From NCBI GenBank assembly GCA_030704615.1, contig CM060734.1, positions 51,416,042-51,476,041 of the forward strand: DNA of 60,000 nt, given 5' to 3'. Under the pieces are notes generated by a model. It ran no database searches. It saw nothing but the letters and a program-made list of their open reading frames with translations, and had not been told where the DNA came from. This document shows, piece by piece, positions 1-10,049 of the stretch (position 1 is the first letter of the stretch; each line of letters starts with the position of its first letter). This DNA comes from Takakia lepidozioides (lineage: Eukaryota > Streptophyta > Takakiopsida > Takakiales > Takakiaceae). A program made the position numbers and the translations under genes.

Positions 1-395
1 TTCGAAGCTGCATTTAAACATGATTTTGTTGCCCTCTGGGTCCGAAGCCTCAACCTCCAACAAAATTATTAGACTTCAAGTAGGCTCCACTTGCCGTTGT
101 ACGGGGTCCAGACAAGGAAGTACGCGTCGCATTGGTGGCCCATCGTCTCGAGAGCGTCGACGTGATGTTGAAGGTCGTGAGAGTCGGAACTGCTGATCTG
201 GTAGCTGGGTAAGCGACAACTCCAATGTATCTGGTTCCTGTGACTCCATACTGTCAATACAAGATGCAAGAGTACTGGAAGTGTAGCTATATATACTGAT
301 GTGTGGTGCTCCTCCCTCCTTAGCGTGTATTAGGTACATTGAATGTGGAGTCTTCACCTTGAAGCTAACTTGACTGACATTATCGTTGTGACGTC
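1..395. other. Unassigned left edge
   Basis: No gene is recognised. This stretch lies just downstream, in minus-strand sense, of the decayed chromovirus coding end and could be its 3' untranslated region or LTR, but no LTR ends, polypurine tract or paired repeat can be seen inside the window. Short open frames on the minus strand resemble nothing I know. Confidence 0.3.
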
Positions 396-1037
396 TTATT
401 GACGTGTAGCTCGGGGCTTAGCTGGATATCGTTGATGAAACTCTTGGACTTTGTCAGATGCATTGGCGAGGTTGGATGAAGAGTTCCCACGTTCGTTCGC
501 TGATGTCGTAGTCTTTCTAATGTACGAAAAACTCAAGACGTTTATACCTGATGCGAAAGTCTAGGACTTCGTCGACTTCATACTCAATTTCCTGATTGAC
601 TTCGATTGGTGGAGGTGGTACGGAGACTCTTCCTGGAATATTCGATGGATGATACAACTCTAATAATGAAACATGAAAGACTGGATGGATGCGCATACTT
701 CGTGGGAGTTCAAGCCGAAAACTGACCGGATTTATTTGTCGAATAATTTTGAATGGTCCTAGGCGTTGATAATCCAGCTTCCTTGATGGTCGCAATGTTT
801 GTATGTCCCGTAGAAGAAGTCACACACGATCTCCGACCTTGAACTGGGGTTGGAGTTGGCGACGTTGATCTGCATACTCCTTGTATTATTTTTTAGCTTC
901 TGCGAGGTGGAATGTAAGCTCCTTGTGAATCGTAGCGAGATGAGTAGCAAGGTTTTCTGCAGCAGGGCTTCTAACAGTCTTCATGTGGAAAGGGTTTGCT
1001 CGAGGATGATGACCATAATTAGAGAAAAATGGAGTTT
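396..1037 (-). pseudogene. Ty3/gypsy chromovirus integrase C-terminus plus chromodomain, decayed
   Basis: Read on the minus strand this is the end of a chromovirus Pol. It starts inside the integrase at PFFSNYGHHPRANPF, runs through a helical stretch (AENLATHLATIHKEL) and the GPFKI / VSFRLELP / IHPVFHVS block typical of the gypsy integrase C-terminal domain, and ends in a chromodomain ([10 protein letters not shown], then TWE, then FHQRYPAKPR). Integrase inserts the cDNA and the chromodomain is thought to guide it to chromatin marks. The frame holds TAA after EAKK and two stops where the family has Trp (RV-W, FFVH-W), as expected for G-to-A change, and a frameshift after TWE. The last stop is at 396-398. 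The 5' side is cut exactly at a CACTA terminus at 1038. The element is dead and truncated. Confidence 0.85.
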
Positions 1038-1440
1038 CACTACAACAGATGAGTGTTTTTATGACTGCACATATGACTATTTTTTCAGTCATATATGCGT
1101 TCATGATTACATCACTCTGTAGTGAAAAAAATCCTGTCATAACGACTAGTCTTTAGGACTGCATTTTGCAAGTCATAGCCGTGACTGCGTGCGTGGCACC
1201 TGGAGTCATGCATAAGAGAGTGATGTAGTTACAACTCTATGACTTACATATGACTAATTATATGACTACATTGTCAAATGAGCGTTGCCTACATGGAGAG
1301 GCTTTAGATGAACACGTGCACCACTGCACAAGCGACACGTCACGACACCTGTTGCATTTCAGATGTGACATGTGGCAATTAGACATAATATATGACTAGC
1401 ATATATGGCAGGGTTTATGCCACGTGTTATCAAGAATGTC
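1038..1440 (+). mobile_element. CACTA (En/Spm-like) transposon end
   Basis: The sequence begins CACTACAACAGATGAG, which fits the CACTA superfamily terminal inverted repeat, and continues with many short subterminal motifs of the type ATGACTA / AGTCAT / TGACTGC in both orientations. Subterminal repeats of this kind are typical of En/Spm elements. The terminus abuts the broken integrase frame, and the three bases outside it read TTT (AAA on the integrase strand). The same first 30 or so bases recur with few changes at 6772. No transposase is visible. The inner boundary is estimated. Confidence 0.65.
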
Positions 1441-1862
1441 TCTGAAAATAATTTAATAGTTATATTTGTAATTTTAAATTCTTAAATTTATATTTTATTT
1501 TTGAAAACATGGGATAGCAGCTTGGAAAATTGGTATTGTTGTTTAATTTAATAATATTATACAAATAAAAATAGATTAAATGATTTAAACTCTTCATTAC
1601 ATGGTGAAATTCTGATATAAAAACAGGATGGACCCCTCTTGTATACTAGCAACCACAAGGACATTCAAAATAGACAAGTATAGGGGAATACACACCGTGT
1701 AAATTATATTACAAAAATCCAAATGAGACCAATGTCCCAATGGACATCTCAAAGGCCACAAGGTCCCAAAATCCATGCTAAGCAAAAAATAAGCAAGCCC
1801 ACACATGGGCTGAATTGTTGTAATACTAGTTTGTTCTGGTGCTACTAGAATCAAGGACCCTG
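1441..1862. other. AT-rich spacer
   Basis: No coding feature is seen. The DNA is AT-rich, with short runs of A and T, between the CACTA end and the first exon-like cassette. Confidence 0.4.
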
Positions 1863-2570
1863 TTAAACAGTGCAATACTTACGGCCGATTTGATAAGAGG
1901 GAAAAATAGGGTGAAATGTGTTGAAGAAGGTGCCTTGATTAACAGTGCCTGATTTGATCAATTGTGTTGCTGCTGCTGCGGCTTCCAGTTGACCATCTAC
2001 CCATGCAGGTTTCTTGTACCTATCCTTCCACATGGAATCATGGGTAATATGGAGCTTGAAATCCGGCCCTCTTGGATGAATCTGGACCCACACATCTATC
2101 CCTGTTCCTTCAGCTATCCATGCCCCTGCACAAATCATGCATACATCCTCGCCTTGCTGCTAGCAGCTAACAATGATAGCCTAGAATTGCTTGAGCAAAC
2201 ACCCCAACCCTACTTATCACACTAGTTCCTATGCTGACTTGCGTATGCTTCCAACAGACATTCACCTTTTCCACCATTGACTGAGGTCGGGAACGTATTC
2301 ATCCTAGAGCTTCTCCTCAAGTCTCTGTTATATATTTATTGATACTTTCCTGTCGACCACATTGGCAGTAACATGTCAAAATCACTCCAAAACTACCATA
2401 GATCCACCAACGAGCTAACTTGTAGAATTCAACATTAAAATTTAGGGACGACTCTGATAGCAGGGGAAAACAAGGTGAAATATGTTGAAGAAGGTACCTT
2501 CATTAGCAGTGCCTTGTTTTATGAATTGTGCTGTTGCCACTGCTGTTTCCAGTTGACCATCTACCCACTT
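1863..2570 (-). repeat. Exon-like cassette (PAWVDGQLE family), copies flanking the PPR on its 3' side
   Basis: The best-preserved copy reads on the minus strand from 2125 to about 1943. An acceptor-like GATTTGTGCAG is followed by an open segment of about 60 codons with IHPRGPDFK, YKKPAWVDGQLE and TQLIKSGT, then a degenerate donor position. A second, partial copy lies at about 2455-2570 and is fused to the end of the PPR frame. The same module occurs at 4733-4990 and as a five-copy tandem array at 40,930-42,600, where several copies keep a GTAAG donor. I do not recognise the protein. The acceptor-exon-donor layout suggests an exon of a host gene, copied together with intron sequence. Confidence 0.5.
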
Positions 2571-4732
2571 GTAGCCGCTGTGAGCTATTGAAGAAGGTGC
2601 CCCCTTCCCCCATCATTTGATCATAGGTCTCCATACCATGTCCCTGCTCTGCATACCCTGCAAGCATCGCGTTCCATGACACCACATCTCGTTCAACCAT
2701 AGTGTTGAAAACTCCCTTCGCATCCTTAATGCACCCACATTTCGCATACATGTCCACCAGGGTAGTGTTCAGAATAACATCTGGTACAATTCCAGCTTTG
2801 ATGATGTCACCATGGACCTCTTTCCCCTTTTCCAGAGGTCCCAGGCTTGCACACGCATTGCAAACACAAACAAACGTGATGTGGTTGGGCTTCACCCCTT
2901 CGCGCAACATTTGCTCATAGGTCTCCAAAGCATTCCTACCACACCCATGCTTGGTAAATCCTGCCAACATTATATTCCACGTGATCAAAGATCATTGAGA
3001 CATTATGTTGAAAACTTCGTGAGCATGCATGCATGATGCTCCTGCACTTAACATACATGTTTGCTCATGCACCCACATTTTGCATACATGTCCACCAGGG
3101 TATTGTTCAAAATGACATTTGGTACAATTCCAGCCCTGATGATGTCGCCATGGACCGCTTTGCAAGCCCTTTTCCAGAGCTGCCATGGCTGTGTTCAGAA
3201 TGACATTTGGTACAATTCCAGCTTTGATGATGTCACCATTCACCTCTTTGCCCTTTTCCAGGGCTGCCAAGCTTGCACAAGCATTGCGAGTGCACACAAA
3301 CATGATGTGGTCGGGCTTCACCCCTTCGCACATCATTTGCTCATACGTCTCCAAAGCCTCCATCTCGCGTCCCTGTTGTGCATTCACTGCGAGCATCGCA
3401 CTCCACGACACCACATTTCGTTCAGCCATATTGTTGATCACTCCCTTTGCATCCTTGATGCTCCCACATTTGGCATACAAGTCCACCAGGGCAGTGTTCA
3501 GGATCACATCTGGTTCTCTCTCTCACACCCCCCTCTCTCTCTGTTCTGCTCTACATACAAAAGGGTCCATCTCTTGTCTGTAAGCGTCCAGCTCTGACGA
3601 TGTCGCCATGCACCTCTTTGCCCTTTTCCAAGGCTGCCAGGCTTGCACACGCACTGCGAACGCACACAAACGTGATGTGGTCGAGCTTCATCCCTTCACA
3701 CATCATTTGCTCATACGTCTCCAAAGCCTCCATCCCGCGCCCCTGCTATGTATACCCTGCGAGCATCGCACTCCACGACACCACATTTCGTTCAGCTATA
3801 TTGTTGAACACTCCCTTTGCATCCTCGATGCTCCCACATTTGGCATACATGTCCACCAGGGCAGTGTTCAGGATCACATCTGGTACGATTCCAGCTCTGA
3901 CGATGTCGCCATGCACCTCTTTGCCCTTTTCCAGGGCTGCCAGGCTTGCACACGCACTGCAAACGCACACAAACGTGATGTTATCGGGCTTCATCCCTTC
4001 ACACATCATTTGCTCATACGTCTCCAAAGCCTCCATCCCGCGCCCCTGCTGTGTATACCCTGCGAGCATCGCACTCCACGACACCACATTTTGTTCAGCC
4101 ATATTGTTGAACACTCCCTTTGCATCCTCGATGCTCTCACATTTGGCATACATGTCCACCAGGGCAGTGGTCAGGATCACATCTGGTACGATTCCAGCTC
4201 TGACGATGTCACCATGCACCTCTTTGCCCTTTTCCAGGGCTGCCAGGCTTGCACACGCACTGCAAACGCACACAAATGTGATGTGGTCGGGCTTCACCCC
4301 TTCCCCCATCATTTGCTCATAGGTCTCCAAAGCATTCCTACCACACCCATGCTTGGTAAATCCTCCCAACATTATATTCCACGTGATCAAAGATCATTGA
4401 GGCATTCTGTTGAACAATTGGTGAGCATCCATGATGCTCCCGCACTTAACATACATGTTGACAAGGGTGTTGAGGAGAAAAACATTTGGCGTGAATCCAC
4501 TTTGGATAATGTGAGTTTGCACCTGCTTTTCAGCTTCCAGGCCTTTCACCTTGATGCACTTATGCAAGAGACAGACATACGTATCTGAATCTGCTGAAAT
4601 GCCTCCTTGGTTTAAAGTCTGTAGAGCCTCTGTCAGTCTACCTGCCTCACAAAGCATCTTCACATGCCCATAAGTGCCAAAAGAGACATTATGGACTCCC
4701 TCTCTCGATCCGCTTCCAGAAGCTGTGGTCAC
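2503..4732 (-). pseudogene. PLS-class pentatricopeptide repeat (PPR) pseudogene
   Basis: PPR proteins of this class bind organelle RNA, mostly for editing or splicing. Minus-strand reading gives repeated 35-residue units, e.g. VSWSAMLAGYTQQGRGMEAL, FVCVCSACASLAALEKGKEV and LNTALVDMYAKCGSIEDAKG, forming P-L-S triplets of 101 codons. Near-identical 303-bp DNA units repeat (compare 3721 with 4024; 3351 is the same unit displaced by an insertion). The frame carries a TGA after RMPQ (about 4391) and a TAG after AGYT (about 3743), both explicable by C-to-T change, plus a CT-rich insertion near 3511-3585 that replaces part of one unit and internal rearrangements at 3050-3200. There is no in-frame ATG near the 5' end (a stop lies just upstream of 4732), and the 3' end fuses into the cassette repeat. 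No E or DYW domain is seen. It is a degenerate, internally amplified pseudogene. Confidence 0.85.
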
Positions 4733-4990
4733 GGTTCAGGTGCCTGGTTTTATCAACTGTGCCGCTGCAGTTGCTGCCTTCAGTTGACCATCTACCCATG
4801 CAGGTTTCTTGTGGCTATTGATCCACAGGGAATCATAGGTAATTTTGTGCTTGAAATCTGGCCCTCTTGGAAGAATCTGTACCCACTCTCTATCCCTGCT
4901 TCTTCAGCTATCCATGTTCTTATAAGGATAGAGGCCCACCTCTAGGCCATGGTCAGGACGGGGCTCGTCATTCAATGCCAAAGCATCCAT
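4733..4990 (-). repeat. Exon-like cassette copy upstream of the PPR pseudogene
   Basis: This diverged copy of the PAWVDGQLE module has the same order of blocks as the copy at 1863-2138 (dinucleotide-level similarity through CAGTTGACCATCTACCCATG and the flanking blocks), but the minus-strand frame has stops. With the copies at 1863-2570 it brackets the PPR pseudogene, so the PPR appears to sit inside or between repeats of this family. Confidence 0.5.
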
Positions 4991-6357
4991 CTGCACCTTC
5001 ACTGCATCCTCTGCTGTCAGTTGTACATAACCCACTACATCCGTTCAATGTCAGGAATGGGAGAGGGATGTACTCTTTACTGTCATGCTTGGCCATTACA
5101 TGGACGTCACAGCCTTTGAAATCCTAAGTAAGGAAGTGTCATAGATCCTCCACTTTAATGACGCCCCATATAAGAATCAATATTGATACTATATCTAGTT
5201 TGATATCCTAATGTGACATGAGGCCAATATGGAGAGATTACATCCCTAAAAATGCAGCGAGACACAGACAGAGAGAGACAGAGAGAGTCATGAGACATTA
5301 GGGAGAGAAAGAGAGAGAGATAGAGAGAATGTACCATTGGATCAGGCTTCATTAGCGGTCCCGTGGCAGCTGCATCATTTCTTTCTACACTGAATGACGA
5401 GTAACCAAGTTACATACCATTGAAGTATGATGCCAGTAAAAACAACCAGACAAACTAATAAACGATAGCACAGATAGGGCAATGCTTATGATGCCTTGTT
5501 GGAGACAAATAGAAAGGCTGTCCGATTAACTCTTTGGCTTTATGTGGACATATAGTCCATTCTTCTTCTGTCTCTTCTATCCTGCTTCTTGTAGCAAAGG
5601 CACCCACTACGATGCTCAGCTGGTCTTTTAGGGCCAAGAGCGTAACACTGTCGGGGAAAATTTGATAACTTCTATCTAACTGCCGAAAATTGTAATCTTC
5701 TCAAATAGATGGTCCCTACATCCTCGTCGTTTCTCAAGTTTTTACATCTCAGCTGTCGATCTCCATGCTTCGTCCTCAACATCCCTCGCAACCCTCGCTA
5801 CGCCAAAAAATAATGTCTCACCTGGCACCACTTGTATTGTCGGAAGCGAACAGCTTGAATCTACTTCTCTTACATTCTGGTACCGCAATCCCATGAGACC
5901 CAGTCGCGAGTTCCACATAAGAAATTCTCCTTTTAACAATCCTTGTAGATACTCTTACCCCAGAATGATACAAGGATGCGGGCTGGGTCATGAGAAATAC
6001 ATGAAACTGGGCCATGGCTACGTACAAACAGAGAGGTCACTCTAAAACAAGTAATAACTGTAACACTATTCTATACTGAAAGTTCCAGCCTTTGGTTGTC
6101 ACCATTAAAAACGGCCATGCTGAGATCATTCTGTTCACTAGAAACCTACTCTGGTGAATTCCTCATGGAACTCTTCGCGAATCATCTCACATCAATCTCG
6201 ATGAGTCTGAGTTGGTTGGCCATCTTGAAGCAAACTTTTGGGACGAGTCTGCATTTTGTGTGTGGCTACAACCCGCCAAGTGTGAAGGGAAGAGTTGGCG
6301 AAATCTACCCAACGACCTAACTTACAGAATTCAATATGCATCTTGCGGCCGAGTCTG
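4991..6357. other. Gene-free interval with GA-rich tract
   Basis: No supported gene. A purine-rich GAGA tract lies at about 5265-5332. The rest is unremarkable and the open frames are short. Confidence 0.4.
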
Positions 6358-6600
6358 GTAAAAGGGCAACACAGGCTGAAATAGGTTGAAGAAGAAGGTG
6401 CCCTACCACATTGTCCTTGACCTGTCCTGACCCATGGAGGATTTGACCGACCATCAACCTAAAAGGACCTCTTGTGTGTGCTGCTTGTGTCTGTAGTCAG
6501 GTAATGTCGGATTGGTCTGTGAGATCGAAGCACTACGGCATAGCTGAGTAGTCAGAGATTGAAACACGCCTGCTAAGACCAAGCTGACTCTCCCAAGAAT
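6358..6600. repeat. Dispersed repeat, copy 1
   Basis: About 240 bp matches 43,130-43,365 over most of its length, sharing blocks such as CAGGCTGAAATAGGT, GGAGGATTTGACCG, GACCTCTTGTGTGTGCTGCT and TGCTAAGACCAAGCT. Its left part resembles the intron-like part of the exon-cassette family (CAGGCTGAAAT.GGTTGAAGAA). No coding potential is apparent. Confidence 0.55.
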
Positions 6601-6653
6601 GGCGAGCTCGCTTCTCCTCGTCTCCTCTCCTCCTCCTCTTCTCCTTCGTGCAT

Positions 6654-6771
6654 CATTTGCGGGAGCAGTATCTTCGCTGTACGATAAATCATCACCAAGA
6701 TATTTGGACGGGCCTTCTGTCATTAGTTGAGTTTGCCTACAACAATACTATACATTCTTCGACCAAACAAA
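6654..6771 (+). pseudogene. Ty3/gypsy integrase fragment (core end), broken by CACTA insertion
   Basis: A 118-bp segment reads LREQYLRCTINHHQDIW followed by SLVEFAYNNTIHSSTKQT, the highly conserved stretch of chromovirus integrase just before the PFF.NYG.HPR block. It stops exactly where a CACTA terminus begins at 6772. The next residues expected in the family, PFFSNYGHH, are found on the other strand, at the CACTA junction at 1037. The left boundary is abrupt against unrelated repeat DNA. Confidence 0.8.
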
Positions 6772-7130
6772 CACTACAAGAGATGAGCGTTTTTAGGACT
6801 ACGGCTTTGGCGGAGTCATAAAAACTGCACTAGGTAGATGACTACAGAGCGCTGAAATGCATTGCAGTCATAGTTTTATGACTTTGTAGTAATGGATATC
6901 ACTACATGACTCCGGAAAATTAGGGAGCATTGGTCAAACATTGTTGACCATGATGACAAGGATGGTTTATATGACTAGTGTGATATGTTTGACTACACGT
7001 GGACGACGTTTCATGGAATCTTATGACTCCATGACTGAAGATGGTTTCACAACTCTATTTATACGACTACATCACTACACGTGTCATTTTGAAGGCACAT
7101 ATAATGCAAATAAGGTTGCCCATTAGGTTT
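6772..7130 (+). mobile_element. CACTA (En/Spm-like) transposon end, second copy
   Basis: It starts CACTACAAGAGATGAGCG, close to the terminus at 1038, followed by dense ATGACTAC / GTAGTCAT subterminal motifs. The three bases before it are AAA, which match the AAA outside the terminus at 1038 when read on the integrase strand. No matching opposite end or transposase is visible before the gypsy-derived DNA that starts near 7147. A short direct repeat (TAAGGTTGCCCATTAGG) occurs at about 7110 and 7154. Confidence 0.65.
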
Positions 7131-7146
7131 AAAAAAATTAAAAAAA

Positions 7147-7492
7147 TTGCTAATAAGGTTGCCCATTAGGGTAATCGTGAACAGAAAGGAAGGCTGGAGG
7201 GTTCGAAAGGTCTTGCCCTCAGGCGTCTTGATCTTGGAGGGTCGGGATGACATAACTTGGAAGGACCATGTGCATAATTGTGCGCCATGTCACCTTCCAA
7301 ATGTCGATGGCAGGATTGATCCAAACCTGGCAGTGGTATCTGCAAGTTTGAGGTGCATGTTGTGTGGATCTGCTAGAGGGGCAGCCACCATGCTGGTGTG
7401 TGATCGGTGCTCTAGAGGTTGGCAGATGCTTGACTCCACCTCTTGAGATGGTTCCGGATGGGGATTGGTTATGTCCACATTGCATTGGATAG
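7147..7492 (+). pseudogene. Gypsy Pol C-terminal domain with PHD-type zinc finger
   Basis: The frame reads GVLILEGRDDITWKDHVHNC, then a Cys4-His-Cys3-like finger: CMLCG, MLVCDRC, GWQM, and, after a +1 frameshift at about 7431, CLTPPL and DGDWLCPHC before TAG at 7490-7492. The spacing fits a PHD finger, a chromatin-reader fold that could direct integration to histone-tail marks; that role is inferred. The equivalent region is deleted from the larger element at 21-33 kb. The frameshift makes this copy non-functional. What lies 5' of 7147 is not gypsy sequence. Confidence 0.7.
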
Positions 7493-7750
7493 TGGGAGTG
7501 GATACAACCATGGAAGGCTGACAAGAAACGCAAGGCCAAGCTACTAGGAGACCTTGAACACATGAGATCCTGGCTCAAGTTCACAGATTGCAAGACGGCG
7601 ACTAACGATGGGGCTACTCTTGTACCCGGCCTCTTGGTCTATAGAGTTTGAGTACAATAGGGACAGTGATAGAGGACTTAGTACAGCTGTGGCTATTACA
7701 TCTTGTAGCTATCTGGAGTTAGAGGGACCTATCCACCAGCTAGGGGGGCG

Positions 7751-7837
7751 ATTGTGGCAGACTACTTTATTGTGCATATATGCGTTGTGTGGTTTGGACA
7801 GCGATGTAGTTGTGTAGCGATATGTATGCGCACGACA
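7751..7837 (+). repeat. B1 terminal repeat of the 7-kb element
   Basis: An 87-bp unit starts ATTGTGGCAG directly after the polypurine tract and ends GCGCACGACA. It is repeated at 8190-8276 with one substitution. The last 46 bases are almost the same as the end of the 190-bp B units at 33 kb. Confidence 0.75.
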
Positions 7838-7839
7838 GC

Positions 7840-8189
7840 TGTCAAGTTAAATAAACACAATGTGAAACTAACTAGAATAAAACTAGTTATTTGTATTTAA
7901 CATTTGGATTTAGTTCAAGTGTTAAGTCAGGTGTCAAGTTTAGTTTGACACCTGAACCGTCTTATCTTCACGAGAGCGTCAGTCGTGCGGCTCATCTCTC
8001 TCGAGTTGAGCCTGCACGACCGAGCTCTTTCACCATTCAGAACCTAAGTGTGCTTATGAAGGGAGGATAGGTTGTTGTGGGGTGGAGTCCCCATAGCTTG
8101 GGGTGCCCCTGGCTCGACTATTATTTTAAAGAGTGATGGTGTTGTGTTTTGTGTTTCTCTTGTTATTTGAGTTTAGTTCTTTCTTATGA
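7840..8189 (+). repeat. A2 terminal repeat of the 7-kb element, with conserved hairpin
   Basis: It begins TGTCAAG after a GC dinucleotide that completes the palindrome GACAGCTGTC (7834-7843). It is a diverged homologue of the A units at 21,097 and 33,136. At 7982-8020 it forms a bulged stem (GTCGTGC-GGCTCA against TGAGCCTGCACGAC) with loop TCTCTCTCGAGT. The stem sequence differs from the 21-kb element but pairing is kept. Confidence 0.7.
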
Positions 8190-8276
8190 ATTGTGGCAGA
8201 CTACTTTATTATGCATATATGCGTTGTGTGGTTTGGACAGCGATGTAGTTGTGTAGCGATATGTATGCGCACGACA
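8190..8276 (+). repeat. B2 terminal repeat of the 7-kb element
   Basis: Second copy of the 87-bp B unit, ending in ...ACGACA, the outer end of the element. Confidence 0.75.
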
Positions 8277-9073
8277 CTGTAAATGCCAGAGTGTTGGGGC
8301 TACCTTTAACCAGAACGTAACGCGGGTCACCGTACGCACCACCTTCTCCTTGATCACCAACGAGTATAAAAGATATTTCTCAGTAGGAACCTGGACGTGG
8401 CAAAGCCCAATGGTGTCTTGATCAAAGCTTTCACCAGGGATGATCACAATGTCCCGAGAAGAGAAACAAAACAAGTGCTGCGGGACACCAGTAATGGATT
8501 GTTCCCATGAAAAATCGTCAGCAGACTGGTCAGCAGTCCAGGCAGGGCGAATGTTCGTCAGCGCCGCCGCACTTCCACCACGAATGAGCTCCCAAAAACG
8601 GTAGCCGCTAGGAACCTTGGGGTGCAGGAAGCTCTCAAGATTGTTGGTGCGATCTTGGGTGACAACAAACTTGGGAACGCCAATCTGCGGCCAAGTAATC
8701 AGCTTGCCATGTCCAAGTCGCTCACGGATGACCGTGCGAGGTAAGCACTTGGCTATCTCTCTCGCATGCAGCCTCTGCAGCAATCTGCCAACAAAGGCAC
8801 CCTGCTTGGCTTTAGCGATCTTGCGACGTTGTTCGCGCTTCTCGCCTTTAGAATGTACGTCTTTGCGAGCTTCATCCACAGCAGTTTGTTCAAATTTTTC
8901 TATCCAGTAATCAGAGGGAACATCAAGCGGGATCTCTGCATCCCCTCTCACAGGTGGCTCTCCTTCGTAAGGCTTAAGCACATCAGGCGACGCGAGGTCA
9001 CGTGCAACACCCCAGCTTCAAACGAATCGTCTTCAACCTCAAAGGAAGCAGCATTACTCGAACTGGATGCCAT
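8277..9073 (-). CDS. Hypothetical protein, 3' end cut off by a retroelement end
   Basis: A candidate ATG at 9073 opens a short Ser-rich, acidic stretch (MASSSSNAASFEVEDDSFEA). A frame change near 8990 leads into a longer open frame with an acidic/basic region (VDEARKDVHSKGEKREQRRK) and a folded-looking part with PSGYRFWELIRGG and FSSRDIVIIPGESFDQ. I do not recognise the family. The frame runs without a stop into the terminal repeat at 8276, so the natural C-terminus is lost to the insertion. The frame change could be an intron or a frameshift. It could be a host gene fragment or part of an unknown transposon. Confidence 0.4.
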
Positions 9074-9836
9074 GGCCGTTGCGCACACAGTGTTCACTCA
9101 CAAGGTAGGAAGACACAACACTAGCAGCAACAACATACGCAGGGTGGATCAAATGATTGCGCAGGGTGGATTGCGCCGCCATTTTCCTAGATCTCCCGTA
9201 CAGCCGTTGCTGCACCATAGCCACACCGAACCTAGGTTATCTGCACTAGAACACCTGAGCCGTCAGATTACAATGCAAAAAAAAAATTGCCCCCCATCTC
9301 CACCAAATTTCTCTACCCAGGGGATATTCCCTTATCCTCTACGAGTTTGGGCGCTGAAACGGGGAAGTTAGCCAGTAAAGCACGCCAAGCTAAATGGGAA
9401 GGATCCCTTGCTAGAGGAACCCCACACGTGGGCCAATCAAATCACATACAGGGGCATCAAGTGCAACACATCCAAACAGCAGGCTCATCCAGGTACACTA
9501 TTACCATCACACAAAAACATCCTTCGTCTGGCATAAGCCAACCGCTTTTTATATTAAAGAAAGGGCTAATCTTAAATGGCAAATGGTGGCTTCTCATTAG
9601 CTGCCAGGATTGTTTTAAGTTTCTCCCACACATCAGCAGCCACCCTGTCGGATTAGGTTACGGTTGGAATGAGACAAGGGCCTAGGCTAACACTTGGGGG
9701 ATGCACCTCAGCCAACCTGTACCAGCCACGTGCGTGCACAGGAGGGGGTATTTTTAACCCCCCATGTACAACATTATACATACATAGGGGGGGTAAGCAA
9801 CACCTTAAATATAAGTCTACAGCAAGGGGTTAGCAT
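9074..9836. other. Gene-free interval
   Basis: No supported gene, RNA or repeat is seen. The open frames are short and lack recognisable motifs. Confidence 0.35.
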
Positions 9837-9837
9837 G

Positions 9838-9910
9838 ATTAGGAGGATAGCGTAGTGGTAAGGGTCACCATTGTCTTGACTTTCATCACGGGTTCAAATC
9901 TCACGATGTT
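9838..9910 (+). repeat. tRNA-derived sequence (SINE head or tRNA relic)
   Basis: An A-box-like TAGCGTAGTGG (9848-9858) and a B-box-like GGGTTCAAATC lie about 40 bp apart, the spacing of an internal RNA polymerase III promoter. I could not pair a convincing acceptor stem, so a SINE head or tRNA relic is more likely than a working tRNA gene. Confidence 0.4.
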
Positions 9911-10049
9911 TTGAATTTTTCAAAAACTTTGAAAATATGTATATATCACAATGCAGATTTGAGCTCAAGATCACCTACACACCACAACCAACTCCATACC
10001 ACTATGCTGGTCCACGATTCTTAAAACAAATGTTATGTTAAACAGTAAT

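Larger units (their letters stand above)
7147..8276 (+). mobile_element. 3' part of a gypsy-type element related to the 21-kb element
   Basis: It contains the last part of Pol with a PHD finger, a 3' untranslated region closely related to that at 32,690-32,943 (shared ACGGCGACTAACGATGGGGC and CACATCTTGT-like blocks), the same polypurine tract (TAGGGGGGCGA), and then terminal repeats in the order B1-A2-B2. The 5' part is missing. B1 and B2 differ by one base in 87. Its right end, GCGCACGACA, interrupts the hypothetical frame at 8277. Confidence 0.8.

Noticed and set aside
3061-4588. Long plus-strand open frames opposite the PPR pseudogene
   Set aside because: They are shadows of the repeated PPR sequence on the minus strand; the translation has no known motif.
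9838-9910. Functional tRNA gene
   Set aside because: A- and B-box-like sequences are present, but no clean acceptor and anticodon stems could be paired by eye.
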